A DNA stretch of 64,000 nt from the NCBI GenBank assembly GCA_946615965.1, contig CAMOIC010000001.1:69758-133757 (forward strand), written 5' to 3'. A model generated the notes under the pieces. It had not been told where the DNA came from and made no database searches. It was given only the letters and a program-made list of their open reading frames with translations. This document shows positions 1 through 7,752 of the stretch, piece after piece. The DNA is from UBA3700 sp002372775 (GTDB taxonomy: Bacteria > Bacillota > Clostridia > Christensenellales > UBA3700). Positions within the stretch are counted from its first letter, which is position 1. Each line of letters begins with the position of its first letter. A program made the position numbers and the translations under genes.

Positions 1-873
1 AGCGATAAAACCAACTGTAATTCCGTTAACCTTAGCGATAGAACAATCAACATCTGCAGCATAGTCTGGGCAATATGAGATAATTGAATTCTTATCTGCG
101 ATAACCTTAACAGCTTCTACAGCATCCATTGATTCTAAGCTTGGATCTACTCTATTTGGATCATCTTCTTCGATGTTTGCATCTGTATCAGAGATAGCAT
201 CGATTAACTTTGTTAATTGAGATGATAAATCAGCTTCATCCTTATATGTGAAATGAGCTAAATCAGATTTAGCCTTATAAGCCTTAAAGCCTAATTGTTC
301 TTTATAATCAACTGGGAAATTCTTTAAACCAGAAACAAGGTACATTGGAGAGTTAACTGACATAACTGCATCCTTTGACATAAATACGAAATCTGCACTT
401 GCAACAAATGAAGACATTAAACCAACGCTTACACCCTTAACTACGCAGATATGAGGAACATAACCATTTAGTTCTGTGCTTGCAGCGATAATCTTCGCAT
501 AACCTTCCATTACAGAAGCACCTTCTCCAACTCTAGCACCACAGCTGTCGATAATAGATACTAAAGGAGTTTTTGAATTAACAGCTCTTGAGATGCACTT
601 GTTAATCTTTTCAGCATGTGCAGCACTTAAGCTTCCCTTTAATACTTCAGCATTTTGTGCAAAAATTTGAATTGGATTTCCATTAATTGTAGCGTAACCT
701 GTTACTACGCCTTCTCCTAAAGCCTCAGTAGCATCATCAAAACACTTTCCTGCCATGAAGACATCTGTTTCAACGAAACTGCCTTGGTCAACTAAAGAAT
801 TGATAAAGTTCTTTGTCTTTTCTGTAGCTTTATCTACTTTAGCGATATTAGCTAGAAGATCTTTATTTTCCAT
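1..873 (-). CDS. Biotin-dependent carboxyl transferase domain protein (acyl-CoA carboxylase / decarboxylase alpha type), 3' end cut off
   Basis: The start codon (complement of 871-873) follows an AGGAGGTT-like ribosome-binding site and the frame stays open for 291 codons to the window edge, so the C-terminus is missing. The readable protein shows the crotonase-like fold of carboxyltransferases: an early FMAGKCFDDATEALGEG stretch, then GYATINGNPIQIFAQ, and a central DSCGARVGEGA segment that matches the oxyanion-forming region of this family. Such proteins move the carboxyl group between biotin and an acyl-CoA (acetyl-, propionyl- or methylmalonyl-CoA). The partners (biotin carrier, membrane beta subunit or biotin carboxylase) would lie outside the window, so the substrate cannot be fixed. 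The gene has its own promoter. Confidence 0.8.
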   Translation of the reverse strand, partial: MENKDLLANIAKVDKATEKTKNFINSLVDQGSFVETDVFMAGKCFDDATEALGEGVVTGYATINGNPIQIFAQNAEVLKGSLSAAHAEKINKCISRAVNSKTPLVSIIDSCGARVGEGASVMEGYAKIIAASTELNGYVPHICVVKGVSVGLMSSFVASADFVFMSKDAVMSVNSPMYLVSGLKNFPVDYKEQLGFKAYKAKSDLAHFTYKDEADLSSQLTKLIDAISDTDANIEEDDPNRVDPSLESMDAVEAVKVIADKNSIISYCPDYAADVDCSIAKVNGITVGFIA

Positions 874-943
874 TTATAGAAACCTCCAAAAAATTTTTCA
901 AAAATAACATAACAATTTACTATCTATGTAATAAATCATAGAT

Positions 944-972
944 ATTATATAGACTGACTCTTTAAAAGGCAA
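944..972 (-). promoter_or_regulatory. Sigma-A type promoter for the carboxyltransferase gene
   Basis: Read on the minus strand: TTGCCT (complement of 967-972), a 17-base spacer, and TATAAT (complement of 944-949). It lies about 70 bases upstream of the carboxyltransferase start, in the only sizeable gap before that gene. Confidence 0.6.
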
Positions 973-1043
973 ACAATTTGTTAAAAAATTATCAATAAAA
1001 AATTAATAGAAAATTAATCGCTAAATTATAGAAAATTTTTGGA

Positions 1044-1772
1044 TTATAGGCGCTTTAAATACTCAATTTCAGCATCATTTAGATATCTATATTTTCCTCT
1101 AGCAAGGCCACCTAATCTTAAATCACCTATTGATACACGCTTTAAGAAAATAACTTCTTCGCCTACGGCTTCAAACATCTTACGAATTTGTCTATTCTTA
1201 CCTTCATGAATTGTAACTTCGAATCTTGATGTATCATCTTCGAATCCAACAAGTTTAACCTTTGCTCTATCTGTTTTAACCTTATTACCATTACCATCAT
1301 CGATAATAACGCCTTTTCTTAGTTGAGCAAGCTTATGTTCAAGAACTTGTCCATTTACCTTAACAATATACGTTTTTGGAACTTCATGAGATGGGTGTGT
1401 TAAATCATGAACTAAATCGCCATCATTTGTTAATAACAAAAGACCTTCAGTATCATAGTCCAATCTACCTACAGGTACTAAATGAGGAATAGATAAATCT
1501 TGTAGATAGTCATAAACTGTTTTTCTACCCATTTCATCGGATACTGTAGTTACACATCCCTTTGGCTTGTATAGCATAACATATGAGAAATTATTAATTG
1601 GAGTAACAATGATACCATCAACAGAAACTTTATCTATATCTGGATTAACTAAAACGCCAAGTTGATCAACAGGCTTATTGTTGATTTTTACGTGACCTTC
1701 CTCTATTAGCTTATCTGCTCCTCTTCTAGAAGCTACACCACATGATGCAAGATATTTATTTAATCTTTCCAT
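1044..1772 (-). CDS. rluB: Ribosomal large-subunit pseudouridine synthase, RsuA/RluB/E/F family
   Basis: Isomerises a uridine to pseudouridine in rRNA; RluB-type enzymes act on 23S helix 89. Residues 1-48 form an S4 RNA-binding domain (LNKYLASCGVASRRGADKLI). The catalytic motif GRLDYDTEGLLLLTND starts near residue 102 with the nucleophilic aspartate at D105, and KNRQIRKMFEAVG is typical of the family's C-terminal half. At 242 residues it has the usual length. A GAAGGAAA ribosome-binding site precedes the ATG. In many Firmicutes this gene follows scpB; here it is downstream of scpB but separated by a terminator and a long AT-rich gap. Whether the target is 23S or 16S rRNA cannot be decided from the motifs alone. 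Confidence 0.9.
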   Translation of the reverse strand: MERLNKYLASCGVASRRGADKLIEEGHVKINNKPVDQLGVLVNPDIDKVSVDGIIVTPINNFSYVMLYKPKGCVTTVSDEMGRKTVYDYLQDLSIPHLVPVGRLDYDTEGLLLLTNDGDLVHDLTHPSHEVPKTYIVKVNGQVLEHKLAQLRKGVIIDDGNGNKVKTDRAKVKLVGFEDDTSRFEVTIHEGKNRQIRKMFEAVGEEVIFLKRVSIGDLRLGGLARGKYRYLNDAEIEYLKRL

Positions 1773-2292
1773 TGTCTATTGTTTCCTTCAATTAATTATT
1801 CTCGATACTAATATTAAAGAAATAAAAGAAAAATAGCAACTAAATAAGAACTCCTAAATATATGATAATGCTAATTTAGAATTCTATTTTTATACATAAT
1901 CAATACAATTAACCTACTTTTCATAACTATCATTCTTGCTATCTTTTACAAGTTATGCTGATTCTCATAATTAAACTCAGATCAAATCAATGTAAGCCAA
2001 ATATTTTCTATAATATAAATACTCATTATTTGGCTATGTTTCAAATATATTTATGAATATTGACTTAATTTAAAATTCTTTAAGAAATATAATGGCTATT
2101 TGATATAAAATACAGGAGAATCTTGTAATATTAAATTCTACACATTGAATTCATAATTTAAAGATGAACAATCAGAAATATGAATTGAAAAGATTCGCAA
2201 TCTAAGCTCAAATTTTGTAATTAAACTTTAAAATGACAGTTTTATATTTATACACAATATACATAAATATTCATTTATTGTTTAATAAAAAT
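1773..2292. other. AT-rich non-coding island with one large inverted repeat
   Basis: About 520 bases without a convincing gene on either strand; stops are frequent in all frames. It contains an inverted repeat (arms 1995-2003 and 2027-2035) and only weak promoter-like hexamers for the downstream pseudouridine synthase. No riboswitch, tRNA or known leader was recognised. Confidence 0.5.
1995..2035. repeat. Inverted repeat with perfect 9-base arms
   Basis: AGCCAAATA (1995-2003) and TATTTGGCT (2027-2035) are exact reverse complements separated by 23 AT-rich bases. It lies in the middle of the non-coding island, far from both neighbouring genes, and has no T-tract, so it is not an obvious terminator. 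Confidence 0.55.
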
Positions 2293-2320
2293 AAGTGGCC
2301 AGCAATTACGCTAACCACTT
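2293..2320 (-). terminator. Terminator after scpB
   Basis: AAGTGG...CCACTT stem with an inner AGC/GCT pair interrupted by two mismatches, followed on the minus strand by ATTTTTATT. It lies 20 bases after the scpB stop and closes the protease-scpA-scpB operon. Confidence 0.7.
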
Positions 2321-2342
2321 AAATAATCTGATCTTTATTGTT

Positions 2343-3143
2343 CTAGAAAGGCATCTCGTCGCTATCGTCTTCTTCATTAGATTCTTCCTCAACATCTCTG
2401 TCTTCAAGTTCTCCAACTTCGTCATCATCGCCTGAATACTCTTCAATATTATCATCCTTTAGGAACTCTGGATCTTCATCATCAAATGCACCAAATTCGT
2501 CTTCAAACTCAGCTTCTTGTTGTAATTGATAATCTGTCTTTTCTTCTATATCATCACTTAGATCCATTCCGTCTTCCCTATATAAGCCTTCTCTTTGTGC
2601 ATTGAAGTTTCCAAGTTCAATCATTCTTTGTTTAACTTCTTCGATACCTGGCAAGTCAGATAAATCTCTTAAGTCGAACTTCTTTAAGAATCCATCTGTT
2701 GTTGAATATAACATTGGACGTCCTGGAGTTTGTGCGTAGCCAGAAACATAGATTAAATCGGCCTTTTGAAGCATTGATAGCGCGTAATCCGCATCACCAC
2801 CGCCTCTATATTCCTCTATTGTAGACTTCTTTATTGGTTGGAAATAAGCAATAATAGAAAGAACTTCCATCAAACTCTTAGTAAGCTCTTTTTCTTTAAC
2901 TGGTTGCAAAATAACAGAAACAATATCGCCATATTTATCATTTGAGCAGAATTGAAGCTTATCTTCAAATTGTTGTAATAAAATACCGCTATCTCCGCTA
3001 TATTTTTGTGCAAGCTTATCTACAGCATCATTTAAATTCTTTCTAGAAACATCATCTGGCAATTTTTCCATGATTTCTTTTCTACTGATTGGCACACCAG
3101 CAGCGAATAAAATTGCTTCAACTGTTTGTACTAAGTTTTCCAT
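2343..3143 (-). CDS. scpB: Segregation and condensation protein B
   Basis: Winged-helix partner of ScpA and SMC in the condensin complex that compacts and segregates the nucleoid. The first 180 residues match the family (AEAILFAAGVPISRKEI at the start, LSIIAYFQPIKKSTIEEYRG near 95-114, GRPMLYSTTDGFLKKF at 141-156). The protein is 266 residues against roughly 190 in well-known homologues; the excess is a tail (about 191-266) made almost entirely of Asp and Glu. The start overlaps the scpA stop as TAATG, which suggests translational coupling. No sign of transfer; last gene before a terminator. Confidence 0.93.
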   Translation of the reverse strand: MENLVQTVEAILFAAGVPISRKEIMEKLPDDVSRKNLNDAVDKLAQKYSGDSGILLQQFEDKLQFCSNDKYGDIVSVILQPVKEKELTKSLMEVLSIIAYFQPIKKSTIEEYRGGGDADYALSMLQKADLIYVSGYAQTPGRPMLYSTTDGFLKKFDLRDLSDLPGIEEVKQRMIELGNFNAQREGLYREDGMDLSDDIEEKTDYQLQQEAEFEDEFGAFDDEDPEFLKDDNIEEYSGDDDEVGELEDRDVEEESNEEDDSDEMPF

Positions 3144-3988
3144 TACTTATTTTCCTCTTTATTATCTTCTTTATTTAAACCTTCTTGATCATCAGCAGCA
3201 AGTAATTCTAAATTTACACCTTCAACGTCAAATTCTGGGTTAAATTCGATTTGAATCTCTTTTCCTTCTTGTTCAGTTAATAAAACTTGCTTTGATACAA
3301 GTCTCAAAATAGCCTGAAATGCCGATATAACCTGACTCTTGTCTGGATGATCTTCAAATAATGAATAGAAACCTACCTTCTTTTTCTCATAAACAAGCTT
3401 AGTTACTCTTAAAGCTTCTTCTGAGACTGGATATCTATCTTTCGGAATAGATTTAATACCATCTGCAATCTTCTTTTCTTCTTGACGCATAGCAACTACA
3501 CCAAAGGCATCTAACAATGCATCTAGATTAAATTTATCTATAACGATAATTGCATCAGCATCAGTAAACTTAGGTTTTCTATTAATTCTATATATTTTTT
3601 CTCTAGATTTTAGATTAATTACATTGTCTTGAACAATCTTATAAATCTCCAATCTTCTTCTTAACTCGCTTTCGTCAGTGTCTTCTTCCTCTTCCTCAAT
3701 CTCTTCTGTTTGAGCTCTAGCTAATGCTGCAGCTTTTAACTTTAATAAAACAGTACCAATCTTGATAAAATCTGAAGCCACATCCATATCAATTCTGTCT
3801 AATTGAGACAAATACACAACGAACTGATTTGTTACTAAATGTAATGGGAATGTTGAAATACTGTATTTCTCACCATATTCTTCATTGGAAACGATTAATT
3901 GATACAAAGTATCAATAGGACCATTAAAGTCCTCAATATTAAGACTTACGACATCAGATGGATGATATTCAAAAATCTTATCTGCCAT
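3143..3988 (-). CDS. scpA: Segregation and condensation protein A (kleisin)
   Basis: Kleisin subunit that bridges the two SMC heads and binds ScpB. The N-terminal block (NIEDFNGPIDTLYQLI) and the following helices ending DFIKIGTVLLKLKAAALA are characteristic, and the C-terminal winged-helix includes VISAFQAILRLVSKQVLLTEQEG. The open frame extends ten codons further upstream, but the ATG at 3988 overlaps the stop of the protease gene as TAATG and gives MADKIFEYHPSD, so that start is chosen (281 residues). An internal acidic patch (EEIEEEEEDTDESE) sits in the linker. Same operon as scpB, overlapping it by one base. Confidence 0.93.
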   Translation of the reverse strand: MADKIFEYHPSDVVSLNIEDFNGPIDTLYQLIVSNEEYGEKYSISTFPLHLVTNQFVVYLSQLDRIDMDVASDFIKIGTVLLKLKAAALARAQTEEIEEEEEDTDESELRRRLEIYKIVQDNVINLKSREKIYRINRKPKFTDADAIIVIDKFNLDALLDAFGVVAMRQEEKKIADGIKSIPKDRYPVSEEALRVTKLVYEKKKVGFYSLFEDHPDKSQVISAFQAILRLVSKQVLLTEQEGKEIQIEFNPEFDVEGVNLELLAADDQEGLNKEDNKEENK

Positions 3989-4701
3989 TAAATCGTTACC
4001 CCTAAAATTCCGCCCCAAATAATATTAAATACTTTAATAGATATATCGTTTACCATTCCAAACAATGTAGGTAATCCCATTTGAGACATCAAATAAGATA
4101 ATGCGATAAAACCTAATAAAACAAAATTTCCATATCTATACATAAATACAACGTATTTATTGTCTGGCAAAGCAAGAGTCTCTACTATTCTAAAGCCATC
4201 AAGCGGATAAAGTGGAAGTAGATTAAAAACAGCAAGAAGAATATTTACTTGCATTGAGAAATAGAAAAGATAATAGAAGAAATTAAAAGCATACACCTTT
4301 GCTTGGCTATCTGTTGTTTTTCCACCGACTGCATATACAAGTATTGCTAAAGCAATAGAAGCAATAAACGCATATATAAAGTTAACAGTAACACCTGCTA
4401 AAGATGTTGTAATCATGCCCTTTTTAAAATCTCTAAAATTTCTAGAATCAATAGGAACTGGCTTTGCAAATCCAAAACCAACAAGAAGCATCATTAGAGT
4501 TCCTATAGGAGTTAAATGTTTAAATGGGTTTAATGATAATCTACCATTAATCTTTGCTGTAGGATCACCATTCCAGTACGCAACATAACCATGCGCTAAT
4601 TCATGGCTAACAATAGCTACCAAAATAACTACAACATACGCAAAAAATACTAGAATTGATAATGGAGTAAAACCATTATATCTAAAAAAACTTGTAATCA
4701 T
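3988..4701 (-). CDS. Site-2 protease family (M50) membrane metalloprotease
   Basis: Intramembrane zinc protease of the compact type found beside scpAB in many Firmicutes. The zinc-binding HELAH motif is at residues 33-37 inside the first membrane segment, and the second motif, LYPLDG, which supplies the aspartate ligand, lies in a later segment (about residues 165-170). Around five hydrophobic stretches are visible, with no PDZ domain. The substrate is unknown; in this subfamily none is established. First gene of the protease-scpA-scpB operon, with its own promoter and a 3' end that overlaps scpA by one base. Confidence 0.88.
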   Translation of the reverse strand: MITSFFRYNGFTPLSILVFFAYVVVILVAIVSHELAHGYVAYWNGDPTAKINGRLSLNPFKHLTPIGTLMMLLVGFGFAKPVPIDSRNFRDFKKGMITTSLAGVTVNFIYAFIASIALAILVYAVGGKTTDSQAKVYAFNFFYYLFYFSMQVNILLAVFNLLPLYPLDGFRIVETLALPDNKYVVFMYRYGNFVLLGFIALSYLMSQMGLPTLFGMVNDISIKVFNIIWGGILGVTI

Positions 4702-4753
4702 TAATTCTTATAGTCCTTTACATGTATTAAAACCCTAATAATACACCTGCATA

Positions 4754-4783
4754 ATTGTAGCAAAATAAAGGAGTTATAGTCAA
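4754..4783 (-). promoter_or_regulatory. Promoter for the M50 protease-scpA-scpB operon
   Basis: TTGACT (complement of 4778-4783), 18-base spacer, TACAAT (complement of 4754-4759) on the minus strand, ending about 50 bases before the protease ATG. It starts immediately after the stop of the upstream zinc-ribbon gene, with no terminator between them. Confidence 0.65.
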
Positions 4784-4785
4784 TA

Positions 4786-5301
4786 TTATATAAATAAATT
4801 GCGCGTATATAGCGCGTAAAGAGCGCCAAATACAATTAGTATCATAATAGCAATTTTAAACACTCCTAAAGCTATAATTCCTAGGTTTGTGTTTGCTTTA
4901 ATCTTGGATAATACAATAGATACAATTCCCGTCCCAACACCAACAGAAAGAATAATAATAGCTTCTAACAATTGAATATTTCCTTTTGAAATAAAGTTCG
5001 AAAAATCTATATAAATACTTAGAATCAACAATAATAGTCCAACTAAAAGAACAAGGATATTTATAGATTTTTGAAAAACATAATTATGCCTTTCTTTTTT
5101 ATTTTCATCTTCCTTTGTTGAGGTAGTAGATACTAAAATCTCGGCATCTTCTTGACTGTTTTGCGTAATAAGCTGACTTTGTGGAATTTCATGTATATCT
5201 AATTTTGTTTTATTCGCACAATTCAAACACTTAAATATTCCCAGGCTTCTATCCTCTATTTCTAGTTGACCTCCACATATAGGACACCTTAATTCTTCCA
5301 T
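4786..5301 (-). CDS. Zinc-ribbon membrane protein, last gene of the SPFH operon
   Basis: No family recognised with confidence. Residues 6-30 form a CxxC...CxxC zinc ribbon (CPICGG, then CLNC); a polar stretch follows, and then three hydrophobic segments (about 79-96, 110-132, 140-162). The predicted picture is a cytoplasmic zinc ribbon anchored by three membrane helices. It overlaps the preceding gene as TAATG, so it is the fourth member of a tightly packed operon with an SPFH protein. By analogy with B. subtilis ydjG/ydjH, it may anchor the SPFH protein to the membrane; this is inference from arrangement, not from sequence identity. Confidence 0.7.
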   Translation of the reverse strand: MEELRCPICGGQLEIEDRSLGIFKCLNCANKTKLDIHEIPQSQLITQNSQEDAEILVSTTSTKEDENKKERHNYVFQKSINILVLLVGLLLLILSIYIDFSNFISKGNIQLLEAIIILSVGVGTGIVSIVLSKIKANTNLGIIALGVFKIAIMILIVFGALYALYTRNLFI

Positions 5302-5873
5302 TATCTAATCTCCCTAGAATCCTCACTATCTGCATTATCTGGCATATTCTTTAGTTCAAATAAAGCCATTAGTTCATCTTCATCAACGTCCGTTATTCCA
5401 TAAATCTTCATATTTTCATCAAACATGGATTTAACCGTAACGTAAGTATCGTCCGCATTCGTTAACACATCCTCATGTTTTGTTTTTGTATCCAATGCGT
5501 CATTTAAAAACAAAGCCAATTCTTTTTGATCTTCTAAACACAATGAAAATTTTAATGAAGAAATATTCTTTACTAATTGTTTATCTTCCAGCACATCCTT
5601 TAATCTATTAGCCATCTTTATGTTATATAAAACATAAAGCCCCTGTTTAATTTGACGGCTTCTTTGCTCACTTAAATTCGTAATCTTCTTAACTATAAAG
5701 ATTTTCTCAAGCTTATCTGAAAAGCTTTGTCCTTCCTCTATTAGAGCTTTAATAGCCGTAGATAGCTGCATAATTTTATTCTCTATAGATGTTTCTTCTC
5801 GCTCTAACATACAAATAGCATCTACTATTTCATTCTTTGTGACTGTTTTTAATGGCTTTCTTCTAAAACACAT
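5301..5873 (-). CDS. Helical protein of unknown function with N-terminal MCFRRK and VKSMF motif
   Basis: 190 residues, no recognised domain. It opens MCFRRKPLK: a basic, cysteine-containing N-terminus almost identical to that of the next gene upstream in the operon (MCFKKK). Residues 15-100 read as long charged helices with heptad-like spacing. VKSMF at 147-151 is shared with the 112-residue neighbour, and the tail is acidic (DVDEDELMALFELKNM). No membrane segment is predicted, although the Cys/Phe/basic start could bind a membrane. The gap to the upstream gene is one base and the stop overlaps the next start. The layout resembles PspA/ESCRT-III-type proteins, which accompany SPFH proteins elsewhere, but I cannot claim homology. 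Confidence 0.7.
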   Translation of the reverse strand: MCFRRKPLKTVTKNEIVDAICMLEREETSIENKIMQLSTAIKALIEEGQSFSDKLEKIFIVKKITNLSEQRSRQIKQGLYVLYNIKMANRLKDVLEDKQLVKNISSLKFSLCLEDQKELALFLNDALDTKTKHEDVLTNADDTYVTVKSMFDENMKIYGITDVDEDELMALFELKNMPDNADSEDSREIR

Positions 5874-5874
5874 A

Positions 5875-6213
5875 CTATTTAAGCTCCTTTGCCTCTCTTT
5901 CTTTGATTAATATTCGAATTTCCTTAAACATTGATTTAACAATATCCTCGTCAGGATCTTTTTTATTATTCAAAACAAGCCTAATTTCCCCGATTTTATC
6001 TCGAATTTTATCGTCAATCTGACATACCTGTTTATTACTTCTTGGAGAAATATACAAAAGCTCATCTTGAATAGCTTCTATTTCTTTTTCATATTTTGAA
6101 TCTGAATCCAGTTCTTTAATAATGTCCATTTCTTGCGAAGCAAGTAAGATATTTTTCCTATCTTCATATAAATTTGCATTAACCTCTTTTTCTATTTTCT
6201 TTTTAAAACACAT
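5875..6213 (-). CDS. Small charged helical protein with MCFKKK start and VKSMF motif
   Basis: 112 residues, function unknown. It starts MCFKKKIEKE, is rich in Glu, Lys, Asp and Ile, and is predicted almost wholly helical. VKSMF at 92-96 occurs at the same relative place (near the C-terminal helix) as in the 190-residue protein downstream, so the two look like divergent paralogues, one shortened in the middle. It begins two bases after the SPFH gene stop and ends one base before the next start, so expression must be tied to both. Confidence 0.7.
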   Translation of the reverse strand: MCFKKKIEKEVNANLYEDRKNILLASQEMDIIKELDSDSKYEKEIEAIQDELLYISPRSNKQVCQIDDKIRDKIGEIRLVLNNKKDPDEDIVKSMFKEIRILIKEREAKELK

Positions 6214-6215
6214 AA

Positions 6216-7223
6216 CTAACCTCTTAATTTAACTCCACAGTTCTTACAGAATAAATCATCTTTTGTAACCAATTTCCCACAATTTGGGCATTTTACTTTC
6301 ACTTTTTGTATCTCAGTTCCACACACCGGACAGAATTTAGCAGTTTCTGAGATTTTAACGCCACAATTAGGACATTCTTTTGTTGAATCATTCTTTTTCC
6401 CTGTTGGCCATCCTACAATTCTGCATACTTCAAGATATTTATCGTAGTCTTCCCTTTCTAGGCGTTTTAAATCCATTTCCCTAGCAAACTTCTTATCGTC
6501 CATACGCTCTGCGTATTCTCTAGACTCTTGTTGTATAATCGCACTTGCTTTTTCTGATCTTGCTTTATTAATCTTTGCAATATCATCACTAGATATAATT
6601 ATTCTAGAAATTGTGAATGAGAATATTTTTAAACCATAATCATACTCAAACATCTTTGAAATATGAGGAAGAATTTCATTACCAACAGGCAATAAAACTT
6701 CACATAACCTATCATATGATAGATTCTTTTGCTGCATTATAGTAGCAATCTGATATTGAACTTCTGCAAGTAGTCTTCCTTGAATTCTATTTTTTAAATC
6801 ATCTAAATCAAAATCGTTATTTGTTCCAATAAGCTCAAGATATGCTTTTCTTGGATTACAAATTTGTATCTCAAGTTCTCCTGAAGCTCCAAGTTTGATT
6901 GAAGTACCAGTTACAGGATCTCTCATGTCATACTGATCTTTTGTACCCCAAAGCAAATTTAATTTAGCGGTTTTGGAAACATAAATAACTTCTATTGTTT
7001 GAGCTGAATCTATTAAATTAGCAAAAATACCCGATTTATTATCAAAAATCTTATATCGGCCACTAGATAAAGTATCTAATGCTATACCATCTTTAATAAC
7101 TATTGCATTATGTGTATCAGGAACAATTATTGTTGTACTCGGTTCGAACTTCTTATAATCGACAACAATCTTTTTGAAAAGAACATCATTCTTCTCTGAA
7201 TAAGTGATAAGTTTTTTAGCCAT
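6216..7223 (-). CDS. SPFH-domain protein with double zinc-ribbon tail (YdjI-like)
   Basis: Residues 1 to about 215 form an SPFH/Band-7 type domain (repeated beta strands, then GRLLAEVQYQIATIMQQK and a helix rich in charged residues at about 215-255). The C-terminus has two CxxC...CxxC zinc ribbons (CPNCG/CPVCG and CPNCG/CKNCG). B. subtilis YdjI has a related SPFH organisation and is encoded with PspA and zinc-ribbon/membrane proteins; SPFH proteins generally build membrane-bound oligomeric scaffolds. The frame is open 15 bases further, but the ATG at 7223 (MAKKLITYSEKND) has GAGG eight bases upstream while the earlier ATG has none, so 7223 is used (335 residues). First gene of the operon, with its own promoter. 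Confidence 0.8.
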   Translation of the reverse strand: MAKKLITYSEKNDVLFKKIVVDYKKFEPSTTIIVPDTHNAIVIKDGIALDTLSSGRYKIFDNKSGIFANLIDSAQTIEVIYVSKTAKLNLLWGTKDQYDMRDPVTGTSIKLGASGELEIQICNPRKAYLELIGTNNDFDLDDLKNRIQGRLLAEVQYQIATIMQQKNLSYDRLCEVLLPVGNEILPHISKMFEYDYGLKIFSFTISRIIISSDDIAKINKARSEKASAIIQQESREYAERMDDKKFAREMDLKRLEREDYDKYLEVCRIVGWPTGKKNDSTKECPNCGVKISETAKFCPVCGTEIQKVKVKCPNCGKLVTKDDLFCKNCGVKLRG

Positions 7224-7316
7224 ACAAATACCTCGCATATAGTAATGCGGCTTCTTCGTACCTATTTAGTTCTCCCTATGAAAATGTTTTTAAAAGATAA
7301 ATGTTTATCACAAATA

Positions 7317-7345
7317 AATATATATAATACCTTACTCAATGTCAA
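7317..7345 (-). promoter_or_regulatory. Promoter of the SPFH operon
   Basis: Consensus TTGACA (complement of 7340-7345), 17-base spacer, TATATT (complement of 7317-7322), leaving a 5' leader of roughly 85-90 bases before the ATG at 7223. Confidence 0.7.
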
Positions 7346-7689
7346 TTATGACATACATTATAAGATGATGTATATATTGCAAATTTAACCATTTTATTAA
7401 TGATTAGCAAAAATCATGCACTCATTACAGTTTTATTAACATAAGAAATATATTGGCTATATCCATATCAGTATTTCTGAGATAAAACGTGTTAGTATTA
7501 TAAATATCACGTTATTTTAAAAATATTATAGAATGTTTATTTCTATTTACTTTATTATACTAAATTATCAGTCAATTTATTTCTATAACATAAAATAGCA
7601 GACATTTTTGGCAAACAATCCATTTATAGCTAAAAATGAAAATATAAAATCATCGTTTTTATCCATATTGAATTTTAGTAAAAATTTGC
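7346..7689. other. AT-rich non-coding island upstream of the SPFH operon
   Basis: About 340 bases with no supported gene. It shares the 13-mer CAATTTATTTCTA (7573-7585) with the island at 19.45 kb, and a TTTTATCCAT-type motif near 7656. It separates the rny terminator from the SPFH promoter. Confidence 0.45.
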
Positions 7690-7727
7690 AAAAAAAAAAA
7701 ATAGACTACCAATTACTTGATAGTCTA
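7690..7727 (-). terminator. Terminator after rny
   Basis: Stem TAGACTACCAA/TTGATAGTCTA (7702-7727) with loop TTAC, followed on the minus strand by an unbroken run of about eleven T. Strong intrinsic terminator just after the rny stop. Confidence 0.88.
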
Positions 7728-7752
7728 AATTTTCTTTGTTTAGATTATGCAA

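Noticed and set aside
7224..7238. Start of the SPFH gene at 7238
   Set aside because: No ribosome-binding site there, whereas GAGG precedes the ATG at 7223; the MAKK start also looks like a natural N-terminus.
7240..7316. Riboswitch in the 85-base leader of the SPFH operon
   Set aside because: No conserved aptamer motif and no terminator or sequestering hairpin could be identified.
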